In this document: positions 11,978-22,900 of the stretch, in pieces
Layout: each line of letters starts with the position of its first letter
Position numbering within the stretch: position 1 is the stretch's first letter
Notes under the pieces: generated by a model
Databases searched by the model: none
What the model was told of the DNA's origin: nothing
What the model saw: the letters and a program-made list of their open reading frames with translations, nothing else
Position numbers and translations under genes: made by a program
NCBI GenBank assembly: GCA_037176905.1
Contig: JBBBWG010014445.1
Span: 29,051-64,939 of the forward strand
Length of the DNA: 35,889 nt
Direction: 5' to 3'
Origin: Azolla pinnata
Taxonomy: Eukaryota; Streptophyta; Polypodiopsida; Salviniales; Salviniaceae

Positions 11978-13975
11978 TCACATAATGGAAGATAGCATTG
12001 CGTCAAAGTCGTGATTAAACAGCGCCGAGGCTTCGTCCGAGTCGTCGAAGATGTTCATATTGGGCCGCCGCGGATTGGCAAAAGCACATTGCGGCCTGTC
12101 GGCGGCGCAATGGGCGGCGATATAATGCAGATCTGATGATGATCTGGCCGTGTTATAATTATAGAGCTCGTGATCTGCATAGTGGCCGAGACCATGGTTA
12201 TTGATGCAGCAAGCTCGACTGTAGAATTCGGGCAGCAGCAATACACTCGGTGGCAACAATTCGTACGAATCGCTAATGTTGCAGTTTGTACCGATAGCGA
12301 TCGGGTCGAAACACGGCCCCGTGTCGTTATCGACGGTATTGTACTCGAGGGAATCGATCGATGGAGACGAAGAAGTACTAGCGGGCGGCGGCGCTGACGA
12401 TAATATTGTGGATGCGGGCCATAATCTTGGGTCCGCAGTATTATGATCGGGATCGGGAGCCCGATCATCATCGATATTGGGGATCATGTCAATATGTACC
12501 GGTAGCGGGGTCAATGGCCAGCAGTTGGCACGGATCACTAGATTAGGGTTCGATGGAAACGGGAGATGAATATGCGGATCGATCTGTCGATCATGAAGAG
12601 CTTCGGGATTAATCTGCGGCGTCGTCGATGCCTGTACTGCGCGATCGGTAGCCGAGTATCTTATAATACCATGCAGTTTCTGCGATGATGATGATGGTGG
12701 TGATAAATATGGTGGTGGTGATGCCGTCGACGGTGATGATGCTGCTGATGATGACGATGGTGTTGATGCTGCTGATGATGGTAAATATGGCGATGGTGAT
12801 GGTCGTGGCGATGGCGATGGTGATGTTGGCGATGGTGAAGTCGTGATCGCAACGGATTTCCCATCACCATCACCATCATCATCATCTGTAGTACGGCATG
12901 GCGTATAAGAATTAGGGTTTGCTGCAGCGATGGCATATCCTGGCGCTGTACCAGCTGCTGCATCATGATCAGCGCCTGCATAATATAATCGATGGTCACA
13001 AGGCCGCATTGATGTGATGATATGCAGATCAGCGGCCGTACAGCTCGGCATTAATGCGGCGGATGGCCGTACTGCCGGCGGCGCGGGATCGCCATCGACG
13101 CGCATCGCGATGCCGTCGCCGCGGCCGGCATCGATCTGCAGATCAGCGTCGCCGGTGCCGATGCCGATCTGCAGATCGTCGTCGCGGCCGATCTGCAGAC
13201 CATCGCCAGCAGCGCCGCCGACGATCTGCAGATCCTGATGCGGATCGTCGCTCGACCTGCTGAATCCGGTGAGCTTCTGCACCACCTCGCGGAAGCTCGC
13301 CGCGTCGGTGGTCACTGTCTTGGGCGCGAACACGCGCACCACGCGCACGATGGGCGTGATGATCTTCTTCGTCTTCTTCGCCGCCGCCGCCGCCGCCGCC
13401 GCGTGCTGCTGCTCCTCATCATCCTGATCCTGATCCTGATCCTGATCATGATCATGATCATGATGATCGCTCGTACTACATGGACCCTGAATCATCTGCA
13501 ATCGACGGGGATGATGATGGTGAGGAGGAGGAGGAGGATGATGAGGATGAGGATGATGATGATCATCATCATCATCATCATCGCCGCCATTATATTGACG
13601 AGGCTTGCTGATCGGATCATCACCACCACCACCACCATCATCATCATCCCCATCACCATCATCACCATCATCAGCTGGAGCCGCAGCAGATGCGCCCTGG
13701 ACGGCGCTAATCATGGTATGATCGTCAGATAATTTGCTGATCACGCCCTGATTCCGGCCCAGATTGACGCTCTGATCGGTACTGCCGATCTTCTGAGCCC
13801 TGATTCTTCTTCTTCTTCCGCCGCCGCCGCCGCCGCCGCTGCAGCTGCTTCGCCGTCTTCTTCTTGACGGCGATGCAGATGAGGATGAATTCGATGAATT
13901 AGACGGCGGCGGCGGCGGCGGAGGAGCCATAGCTGGCTGCTGCAGTGCAGGCGCAGAATGGATCAAGAGGGGCAA
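11978..13975 (-). CDS. VQ-motif protein, unusually long (665 aa)
   Basis: This is a nuclear transcriptional cofactor of the VQ family, whose members bind WRKY factors. The VQ core FREVVQKLTGF is at residues 228-238 (13262-13294), preceded by VRVVRVFAPKTVTTDAAS, the basic-then-TD context common in the family. Residues 1-60 are proline/serine-rich with Arg clusters (RRRRR) that could be a nuclear signal. Asp/His-rich, Ala and Lys-Lys stretches lead to the VQ core. After it come repeated DLQI/GLQI units, Asp-rich and Pro/Ser-rich segments, and an acidic end (MNIFDDSDEASALFNHDFDA). There are no introns. The coding span is GC-rich and the composition changes sharply at both ends, which supports the whole frame. 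Most plant VQ proteins are under about 300 aa, so the low-complexity extension is odd. The start at 13975 could instead be the Met 15 residues later (MAPPPP). Confidence 0.8.
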   Translation of the reverse strand: MPLLIHSAPALQQPAMAPPPPPPPSNSSNSSSSASPSRRRRRSSCSGGGGGGGRRRRIRAQKIGSTDQSVNLGRNQGVISKLSDDHTMISAVQGASAAAPADDGDDGDGDDDDGGGGGDDPISKPRQYNGGDDDDDDDHHHPHPHHPPPPPHHHHPRRLQMIQGPCSTSDHHDHDHDQDQDQDQDDEEQQHAAAAAAAAKKTKKIITPIVRVVRVFAPKTVTTDAASFREVVQKLTGFSRSSDDPHQDLQIVGGAAGDGLQIGRDDDLQIGIGTGDADLQIDAGRGDGIAMRVDGDPAPPAVRPSAALMPSCTAADLHIITSMRPCDHRLYYAGADHDAAAGTAPGYAIAAANPNSYTPCRTTDDDDGDGDGKSVAITTSPSPTSPSPSPRPSPSPYLPSSAASTPSSSSAASSPSTASPPPYLSPPSSSSQKLHGIIRYSATDRAVQASTTPQINPEALHDRQIDPHIHLPFPSNPNLVIRANCWPLTPLPVHIDMIPNIDDDRAPDPDHNTADPRLWPASTILSSAPPPASTSSSPSIDSLEYNTVDNDTGPCFDPIAIGTNCNISDSYELLPPSVLLLPEFYSRACCINNHGLGHYADHELYNYNTARSSSDLHYIAAHCAADRPQCAFANPRRPNMNIFDDSDEASALFNHDFDAMLSSIM
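13014..13240 (-). repeat. Repeated GATCTGCAGATC palindromes inside the VQ coding region
   Basis: The 12-base palindrome gatctgcagatc, or a close variant, occurs near 13019, 13132, 13166, 13190 and 13223. In the VQ frame it gives DLQI or DLHI motifs separated by Gly/Asp-rich linkers. This explains the repetitive protein just after the VQ core. Confidence 0.75.
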
Positions 13976-14160
13976 GAATTTACAGGATCGTGGAGCAGGG
14001 GGAACAGAATCAAAGCGATTGTGGGGAATCGATTGGGCGCGGAAGGGGCTGATTAGGCGCTAATGAAGATTAGATCAAGCAATTAGGGGCAGGATTTAGA
14101 GCGAAGTTCCGCTAGATTTGGCCCAAATCTAAGTAAGATCGCGATCCAATATGTACGTAG

Positions 14161-14192
<32 letters not shown>

Positions 14193-14640
14193 TATATATT
14201 TGTTATATATTTATTATTTTATTATTTTATTTATTTATATTTATATAATAATTATAATTATTATTATTCTTGGTCCATTGTTTCCTGATTTATTACAAAT
14301 TTGACCTAACGACTTCTTCTTTCCTCCCTCTTTGACTTCCTTTTTTCTTCCTTATTATTATTATTATTATCTTCCTTAACAATAATAATAATAATAATAA
14401 TAATAATATTGGGATTATTTAATTAGTATTATTCATTTCTTCTTTTTTCGCTCGGTCTTTTTCGTAACCGCGTCGCTCGCTTTGAAAAAATAAAAACAAA
14501 ACAGATCTAAAAAGTTTTTATGTATTTGTTTTTATTTTATTTAAGAGGAAAACAAATGGGCGGTGCGTTATTTGAAACTCCCCCAAATTTTATTTTTATT
14601 TTATTTTATTTTATTTTATTTTTGCCTTCGTAGTTTACCC
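13976..14640. promoter_or_regulatory. Upstream region of the VQ gene with AT microsatellites and W-boxes
   Basis: Moving upstream from the VQ start there is a (TA)n tract (about 14159-14195), a possible TATA source some 190 nucleotides away. Two TTGAC(C/T) W-box cores lie at 14301 and 14332. Next is a (TTA)n run followed by an (AAT)n run (about 14350-14410), and then a TTTTA pentamer run (about 14585-14625). W-boxes are WRKY targets, so feedback through WRKY-VQ partners is possible but is inference. Confidence 0.4.
14350..14410. repeat. (TTA)n and (AAT)n runs forming an inverted repeat
   Basis: About 18-20 bases of TTA triplets are followed, after a roughly 10-base spacer (cttccttaac), by about 25 bases of AAT triplets. 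The two runs are complementary and can fold into a perfect AT stem. Confidence 0.75.
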
Positions 14641-14689
14641 CTTTTTCTTAAACACGGTTTAGGATTTTAGGGTTTGTGTTTAGTCCTCC

Positions 14690-15010
14690 AAAGAAGTGAT
14701 TAAGCCAATGGTGTTTGTAAAGATCATTTTTGTGTGGGATTAGGATGTGCAAGTGCTTTTCTTAGGGTAATTAATTAACACAATCGGGTTAATCATCACG
14801 ATTTTGTCGTATTTGAAGATGTAGTGCTTTCTTCGTAGGCTCATTAAACATAATCATTAGTAACACTAATAATAACATGATTAACCGAATCGTGTTGAAT
14901 TACCCTAAGAAAAGCATTGTATCTCCTAATGCGATAAAAATTTTCGCACAAACACAGGTCACAGGATCTAGGGTTAAAGTTAATCACTCGAACACAGAAA
15001 ACAAACAAAT
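14690..15010. repeat. Foldback (inverted repeat) element
   Basis: The 19-base segment TGCTTTTCTTAGGGTAATT at 14754-14772 is exactly complementary to 14898-14916. Similarity continues inward (the cacaatcgggttaatca region against tgattaaccgaatcgtg) and, more weakly, outward (tttgt...ggattaggat against the reverse of 14917-14958). The arms are therefore at least 14714-14801 and 14877-14958, with a loop of about 75 bases. This resembles a foldback/MITE-like element. No transposase is present. Confidence 0.7.
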
Positions 15011-15019
15011 GATTATGTT

Positions 15020-16600
15020 TTCGATTGCCAGAAGCAAAGACCATTGCACCGTGGGTTTAAGGTTGAGTGTCCGAGGATTAGGGCTCCGTGTCAGGGTTAA
15101 TCACCCGGAAAGTGATTAACGATCAAAAGTAGTTACTTCTACAAATAGGATCAAATCTGCCCGATTATCCCTACTAAGACTCTCAAATCTGCATGATATA
15201 TTTACCAAACTACCCTCGAACTAAACACCTTCTTGAACGCGATGGTGATGATTCTCACTTCTAGCGTGAGCCAAGCGAGGGTCAGGGTTAAGCTTGTGTT
15301 TCGAGCTGTGGGCCAGGATTAATGTTAGGAACAAGGTTAGCATTGAGTTTAAAGTTAGGGTTAGGGTTAGGGTTAGAAGTAAGGATAGTATCTTGCTCAA
15401 AGGCCACTCCAAAAACTCCCCCATCAAATCACTTTACGACTAAGCCCTCCGTCCCATGTGTGAAATTCCTGTGAATGTTTTGTGAGTGCTACTAAATAAA
15501 TTTTTGATGCATGTCAAGAAGAAGAAGAAGAAGAAGAAGAAGAAGATCACATAGTTTTTATGTATTGACTTAATGTCACACAAGTTTCTTACAACAAAAT
15601 GATCAAAGGCCGGTTTCGATACCACAATGATGCACAAGAATGGCGAAGCGATGGATTGGCATGAGCTGACAATAGCTACATGTAAGCGTCGTTAATCACT
15701 GCATTTAATTGACCTAATCAGGATTAACACCAATCTTTTGATGCCCTCTTGTTGATCACTTACTGTATTATTGTTTCTCCAGATTTGGCACCATCTTTCA
15801 AGCTTTGATTATTTGCCTCATGAAACATAATCGTGGCTCTCGTGCTTTTGTAATCACTGTGGATTGAACATATATACTTCCTCGGATCTTTCTTTCAGTT
15901 GCCATTACACTGTAGACTTCCATAATGGGTGTAAAGGTTCAATTGCCCCATTAATTAGTCTGCATTCTCAGATCTAGTTGAGCCAGGGATTCTTTTCTGA
16001 TTTTGCCCCTGCTTTTCAACATCAGTTTGGCATCTCATGTTCCAATCACCTTTGAATCAAGTCACTTCGATCTCGGCAGAAACCACATGGGCGAACCCTA
16101 TCAAGTTTCAGCTTTAACCTGATTCGCCTACAACTTTATAAAAGCTTCGATTTCTGATGCATCGTCGTCGACACTTCCACTTTGATCCTCCCTAGAACAT
16201 GCAGATTGAAGGCCATCAGGTAACACCCATAGTTAGTTTGACTTGTACATTTCCCACCTGATTGTGCCCCTGCACTTTCAAAAGCGGACTATGCCAGTTG
16301 CAGTCACCGGTAAGCTCATCAAAGAAAGTGCACCAAAAAACCATATTACCAGTTGGGATCTTAAAACATTCTGGTTGTGACGCCATAATCTGTTCAGAAA
16401 GGCACAATCTGATCACAAAAAGCTACCTTGCCTTTGTATCTCGAATCCATCCATCATATTGTCGGAAAAGAGAATCCATGAAGGTTAGAGAGTAGGGGCC
16501 CAGCATGATACTGATTAAGCTCCTGCTGCAATGTCCCTTTTATGCTTTTTTTAACTACTGCAAGTTTTCAGACTGAATCATACAGAAAGAAGCTTGTTTA
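15020..16600. other. Spacer between VQ and ABCC genes
   Basis: It contains three TTAGGG hexamers (about 15357-15375), a (GAA)n run (about 15518-15546) and a weak duplication of a ctgatt(t/g)tgcccctgc block near 15997 and 16259. No convincing gene is present. Short open frames near 16216-16416 (minus) and 16672-16908 (minus) have no recognised motif. Confidence 0.4.
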
Positions 16601-16601
16601 C

Positions 16602-16607
16602 TTTATT
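16602..16607 (-). terminator. Candidate poly(A) signal of the ABCC gene
   Basis: The minus strand reads AATAAA here, about 370 nucleotides past the ABCC stop codon. It is a motif match only. Confidence 0.3.
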
Positions 16608-16978
16608 ATGGCAGCGGTCCAATAAAAGAAAAAAATCTCTCCAAATAATGCTCGACGAATCGAGCCCCCGTTTATGTATTTCTCCGACGATTCAATGCGT
16701 CCAACAAATGAAGTCTAGCTAGCCTGCCGACACTGGAGTTAAAATCACCAATGGTGTTAGGGAAATAAGCCTTCAGCAGAGAAGTCACAAAATTACCGTG
16801 AGCTTTTTCCGCGATCGAATGTTTAGATCTTCTCTCAGCTGTTTTAACAGACAAAAAAAGGCCTTGTCCGAGGGCGAGGTTTGTTGCCAAACAAAAAAAA
16901 AAAACCAAAAAAGAGGCCTTCTATTCTTTGGATGCCCTGCTTCCTCTGTCTCTCCCAACTATTCTTTGTCTCGATGAG

Positions 16979-19900
16979 TCAATTGAATTGGCGTTTTCCG
17001 GCTTGAGCCCAATATTCAGCAACCAGTTGCGCAAACAATGAGCTCTCCTTGCGTTCGATCAACTCTTGCGGGGGAGCATACTCAGCTAGCATCCCTTTAA
17101 CCAACAGAAGAGAAGAAGAAGAAAATTAAAGACTCCAGGAGTAAACCGCTTAATACTTAGTCATGCCTAAATATACAAATCTAGATGTCAGTTGTGGTTT
17201 CTACAAGTCAGATGAAAAGTTGAAAGACACCAAGAGTATATCTCTCAGTATGGAGTCACGCATAAGTACACAAAACTAGAAGTCAGTTGTGGTTTACAAA
17301 ACCCATGAGTGAAAGCATGAGAATGGTAACACTAACTCAGCTCTTTATGTATTTTATTTGCTACTCGTACAATCTTCCCAAAGCTTTATCTAAACTGGAA
17401 TGTCTGGACATATTACATTGTATTTACCCTTAGACTGTCATTATGATAAAATTTATAAAACCTTATACCGTTAGCTACACAGTTTCTTGAAACTACTTGG
17501 CTATGTCCTGGACAAGCAAGCTAGTCATATTTCTCATGCTTTTTACCCGATTACCTGTTCGATCACAGAGTTATATTAGATGCTCAAGGTCTACACATGA
17601 ACACCACAGATTGCGGATATACAAAGGATTAGTTGCGCTTTTTTTTGTTTAGCATCATGTGAGCAGTCCCAATGTGCAACCACAACCTCTAGCTCTATAT
17701 CCTTAGGTGTCTCTACTGAAGGAAAAACCGATAAGCTCACTGCAGAGTCTACTTCTCAGATCAATAAAACCAAGTCAACCGTCCACAGAAAATACCCAAT
17801 ATACCCTATTGTCTTCACAGCATGCATACCTAAGCCTAGGGTGTCGTTATTCTCATAAAACTCCTCCAGACATGCACAAACACTAGGTCACTGTTCTGTA
17901 GATGCACAAAACCAATGCAAAAACAATGGCTTGGTAGCTAAACAAATGCGAATGCATAAAATGTGGACGTAACAAGAGTCACATTCATATTGGAGGTCTG
18001 CCCATTTTACCATTGCGGAGAGCGAGGACCATGTCACTGTCAATGACAGTCGGGATGCGGTGGGCAACAGTGATCACGGTACAAGCTGCGAACTCTTCCC
18101 GGATAACTGTCTGTAAGAGGGCATCGGTCGAGGCATCAATGGATGCAGTGGCCTCATCCAACACTAGCACCTGGCTTCGTTTCAACAAGACCCTCCCCAA
18201 ACAAAAGAGCTGTCGCTGCCCCGCACTCCAATTCTCGCCTTGATCCGTCACTATGCGCAAAATCATAGTTTAAGGCATTTCATCTACGTACACCATACAA
18301 AGTAGATTTTTTGCAGGGATATAGCTCCCAAGTGCCAGATTGGGCAAAGTTTAGGGTTTATGAGTTTTGAGTTTTGGGTTTTAGGTTAAAGTTTAGATTT
18401 TTAACGTGTTTCGGGTATGCAGATTGGGGTTTAAAGTTCCGTGTACGTTTAGGGTTTAGAGTTACAGCTTAGGGCTTAGGATTTAAAGGTTTTGGGAGTT
18501 CAGGGTCTATGCTTAGGTTTAGGCTTTAGGCTTAAGAGCTTTAGGGTTTAGGGATTCAAGCTTTTCAGCTCAGGATTTAGGGTGTAGAGTATAGAATTTG
18601 AAGGTTCAGTTGGGTTTAAGGTTCAGAGTTCAGGGTTTAGGGTTCAGGGTTGAAACTTAGGACTCAGGGTTTAGGTTCAGGCCTAAGCTAAGGTTTAAGG
18701 TTTAGTGTAGGGTTTAGAGCTCGGCTACATAGGTGAAATCTTCATCATCTTAAGGATACATGTATTATTTCTATTATTTACAGAATTAAGCTTTGAATTT
18801 TCCTTTCAAACCCTTATTTAACAAGTAGTAAAGGGCAATTGTAACTCCTGCCTAGATCAGGATTTATAAATCTCTTCTTTCTTGTATTAGAAATATTTAT
18901 GCTGCAATGTGCACACATTCATCTCAACATTTGCTTACATTTTTGTTGACGTTCCAACTTTTAATATGTATGGTGGTGGACAGACAAAAAATATTACCCG
19001 GAGATTCGAGTTGGAGAGGAAGTCGACGGATCACATCACCCAATTGGCATCTACCCAATGTCTGTTAATAAAAGAGGAGGTCTGCTTTTAGCATGTAAAT
19101 ATGATAGTTTTGACCTCAATATCAGATGAAAACTTCATACACAGATGACGTGATGGAATGTTTCCCGAAAGCGTCCATACCACAGAATCTGTTTCCGCAT
19201 TGGGCAAAAAGATTTAGGCAAAGAAATGTGTTTTGCGTATCAAAAATACCTCCCAGATATCGTGGTCAGTGAACTGATTGAGAGGATCAAGGTTGGTTCG
19301 CACTGTCCCTCGGAAGAGAACAGGTTCTTGAGGGATGATTGAAAGCTTGAAGCGGAGGTCATGGAGACCGATGGCAGTTATGTCAATACCATCTATCAAG
19401 ATTCTTCCTCCAGCTGGTTCGACCAATCTAAACAACGCGCTTATAAGGGTTGACTTGCCGCTCCCTGTCCGACCCACGACCCCAACCTTGTGTCCGCCTT
19501 CGAACTTGCATGTTATGTCCTTCAACACAAGGGGTGAGTTGGCTCGGTACCGAATCTGTGAAAATCCACAACAAAAATAACATGTGAAAAAACACAGCAA
19601 ATGAGAGAGAAACGATGAGTTTCATATAGTCTGTTGTGCATACGTTGATAATACGTCCCAATAGTTCAGTTTTCTTACCAAACTGCCCCAGTTGGGTTGA
19701 AGCATGTGAATATGAACAAAAAGTGTTGTCTTGGACATCTTATATTAGCTATATAGCTAAAAATGTCGTATATAGCTACCTGTTTGACAAATGGATCATT
19801 AATCTCTTTGAATCGTCAGAGGTTTAGGGTTTTATTTATCTATCTTTTGTTATAGAGTTTGAAGGTTTTGTAAAACTGACATAATTAACTGTTTGGTTTT

Positions 19901-22900
19901 AGACACATAAAAGCGTTATCAGTGTTCACATTCTCATGTTTTCACCAAACTAATCTTTCACAATACAAGTATTATTGCTACATAGGGGGTATTCTTGGCC
20001 TATGGTACTAGCGTACGGTTTTGCAGGAATTTGGGTGTTTTTCCAAATGTGGAACTGAATTAGTAGGCAGAGTGTGTGGCAGAGTTAGACTATTTTCCAG
20101 TAAATATGGACATTTCTGCAGGTTGTCTGAGTAAAAAAACATTCATGGGCTTCGTTTCCCTTACATATAGATTTTCCAGAACAATGGTGCCCTTGTTTGG
20201 CCACTGTACTGGAGGCCGGTTCGTCTCAATGATCGGGGGTGCCTCCTTCGGTAGGTCCATGTACTGATTGATCCTCTCCACTGCGATGATGAAAATGGCT
20301 AGAGTGCATTGCCTGAAAGAGAGATTGATCTGACAGTTGTTGAGTGCGAGGGAATAGGTTATGGACAATCCGGCGAGACCTGCACATGGTTACAGTCAAG
20401 AATAGGTCAGTCTATACTCACTCTTCAAGAACTAAGGGATCAGCGAGATGGGTTCTGTTACCTGGAGAAATGCCATTCTGTAGTAGTACCAACAAAGCAG
20501 CACAGGTGATGATGACAGTGCAGCTGCTCTCGATACATAGGACGAGCCATTCCAGTGCAGCAAACTTGTAGAAGAAAAGGGTGGCATCATTGTCGATCAA
20601 TTCGAGGTTTCTGCGCTTGAATTCTTCGACCATGTCAAAAGCTCGGATCGTTGCACATCCACTGATAGTCTCTGCTGAGCTATTCACAATAGGAGCCTTG
20701 GTGGTGGCATTCAACCTTGATAGCTCCCTAGACGGGTCTGTGTAAAACCCCTGAAAGCAGCATATAAAACTTACAATAGGTTGAAGAGAACATGGTTTTT
20801 CAATCTTTGGATCGATCACGCAAGTAATGCATTTTACACGTTAACAATGGGACACCTACACACCGACATATATATCCACATGTACATGTACATATAGTGC
20901 TCCTTTGGATCCATCAGCATACAGATCACATTGTGCAATGAAGGAACCCACAAAAACAGCTAGAAACAGTAACATGAACACGCACACGTACAAACCAATG
21001 CATACATGCCTGCATGTATGGCATACAGATATGGAATGTACCAGCATCCAAGCATCCACGCATACACATAGATCGTGCGTTTCCAAGTGCTTCCTTGTGA
21101 GCCTACCTGTATGTACTGAATCAAGATAGTTGCTGGAATTGCAATGAGAAGGATTTCCCATGTTGCTATGGCAATGAGGACAATCATGGTCACCATGTCA
21201 GCAGCCAGGGCGAGCATACTCCCAATTGAGAATGGTATATCAAGATCCACCATGCTCAGATCGACAGACACCTGCATAGTAAGGACAATTACATATGAAA
21301 TCCATCTTACAAACTGAATTCGAACACCACATACGCACTTTATTAGAGAGAGATTGAAGAGAGACTTACTCGACTAAGGATACGACCTGATGGGGTGGAG
21401 TCGAAAAATGACATTGGCGCCTTCATGATGGACTTGGAAAGACCACGGTAGAAGGCGTCTGAGGCTTTTAAGCCCAATTTCACCACCATATTCGAGCGGA
21501 AGTAGAAGAGGCCAACAGCTAAGATCGACGTTGCCGCGTACACGCCGATAAGGAGATTCGTAGTTATCGCCGTATTCGTTAGCTGTGTGGCCAACCACAC
21601 ATTTCCGAAGAGCTGTACAAGAGAAAACAGGACTTGCCCTAGCATGGTGGCTACCGTTACTACCCAGCCTTTCGAAACGTTGATGTAGTTGAGATAGGGG
21701 CGCAAAGCACTAGCAGACGACTCTCTTTGCTCTTCTTGAACGAGCTGGTCGTGCGTAGGCTGGTCACTGGTCAAGCTGGTCTTCTTGGAGACGAGCTGCT
21801 CTTTGCTCATTGGGCGGGGAATGGCCGGCTTTTGTACCCCTGGCTTCGATCTCGTGTCATCGTACCCATGTTGGATGTGCCCGTTGCTATCCTCGGACAC
21901 TGAATGCAATGACTGTTGGTGGGCAACAACCAACCTGTGGAATGAATTGTCGCTTCGCATAAGTTCATCATAGCTACCCTTCTCTCGGATTTCTCCATCA
22001 TCGAAGACCTAGAAGAGCATCATCCCCGTCAATTTTTCGTCACGGCATTGCAACGAAAAAGAAAGAGGTATCGGTGGCATTAGCCTAGAAGATGTACCAA
22101 GATGGAATCAACTGCAGGAAGGAACTCCACTTGATGAGTTACAAGCAGCACGGTTTTCTCCCGTAGAGCTCCCATCACACATCCCTTGAGAGAAGAGCCC
22201 CGTCACATATCGTTTAGCAGAATTCCATAGAGTTATCACATCAATCCTGGAGCGTGACTGAGCAACGGATGATGGTCTTACCTCGAACAGGGCAGCCGCT
22301 GTTTGCGCATCGACTGCACTGAACGGATCATCCAATAGATATAGATCTGCGTCGTTGTAGACTGCCCTCGCCAGTTGAATGCGTTGCTTCTGCCCGCCGC
22401 TCATGTTGATTCCCCGCTCCCCGATCTCTGTAAGATCTCCATGGCTGAAGTTCTTGATGTCCTGCTCGAGAGCACATGCCTGAATCGCCTTCTTGTACCT
22501 GGCCTCATCGTAGGGCGAGCCGAACAAGATGTTATCTCTCACGCTTCCAGTTTGGATCCATGCTGTCTGTGCCACATACGCTATCCTCCCCGACAATTCC
22601 AACTGCACAATGCGAGGATGGGTCAGTAGAGATGCTTCTCGCTCATCAGAGCCTGTCAGAGTTGTGTACATTGCATACATACAGATCGGGGTCGAGAAGC
22701 AAAACACGTACATTCTAAACACACATTGCTTGCTGCTAGTATGTACCTGCACACAGTGGTGTGCCCTTTGAAAGAGGAGGGAATGTACCCACATTACATT
22801 GGAAAAAGGAGTGCTGTGCATTCGATTCTATGCCACAATCAGTCCCACAGACATGAATGAACACACATTGCTTGCTGCTAGTAGGTACCTGCATATAGAG

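Noticed and set aside
13238-13732. Open frame of 164 codons on the plus strand inside the VQ gene
   Set aside because: It is opposite the VQ core, and its Ile/Met/Arg runs come from the GAT/CAT triplet repeats. The minus strand carries the conserved VQ motif.
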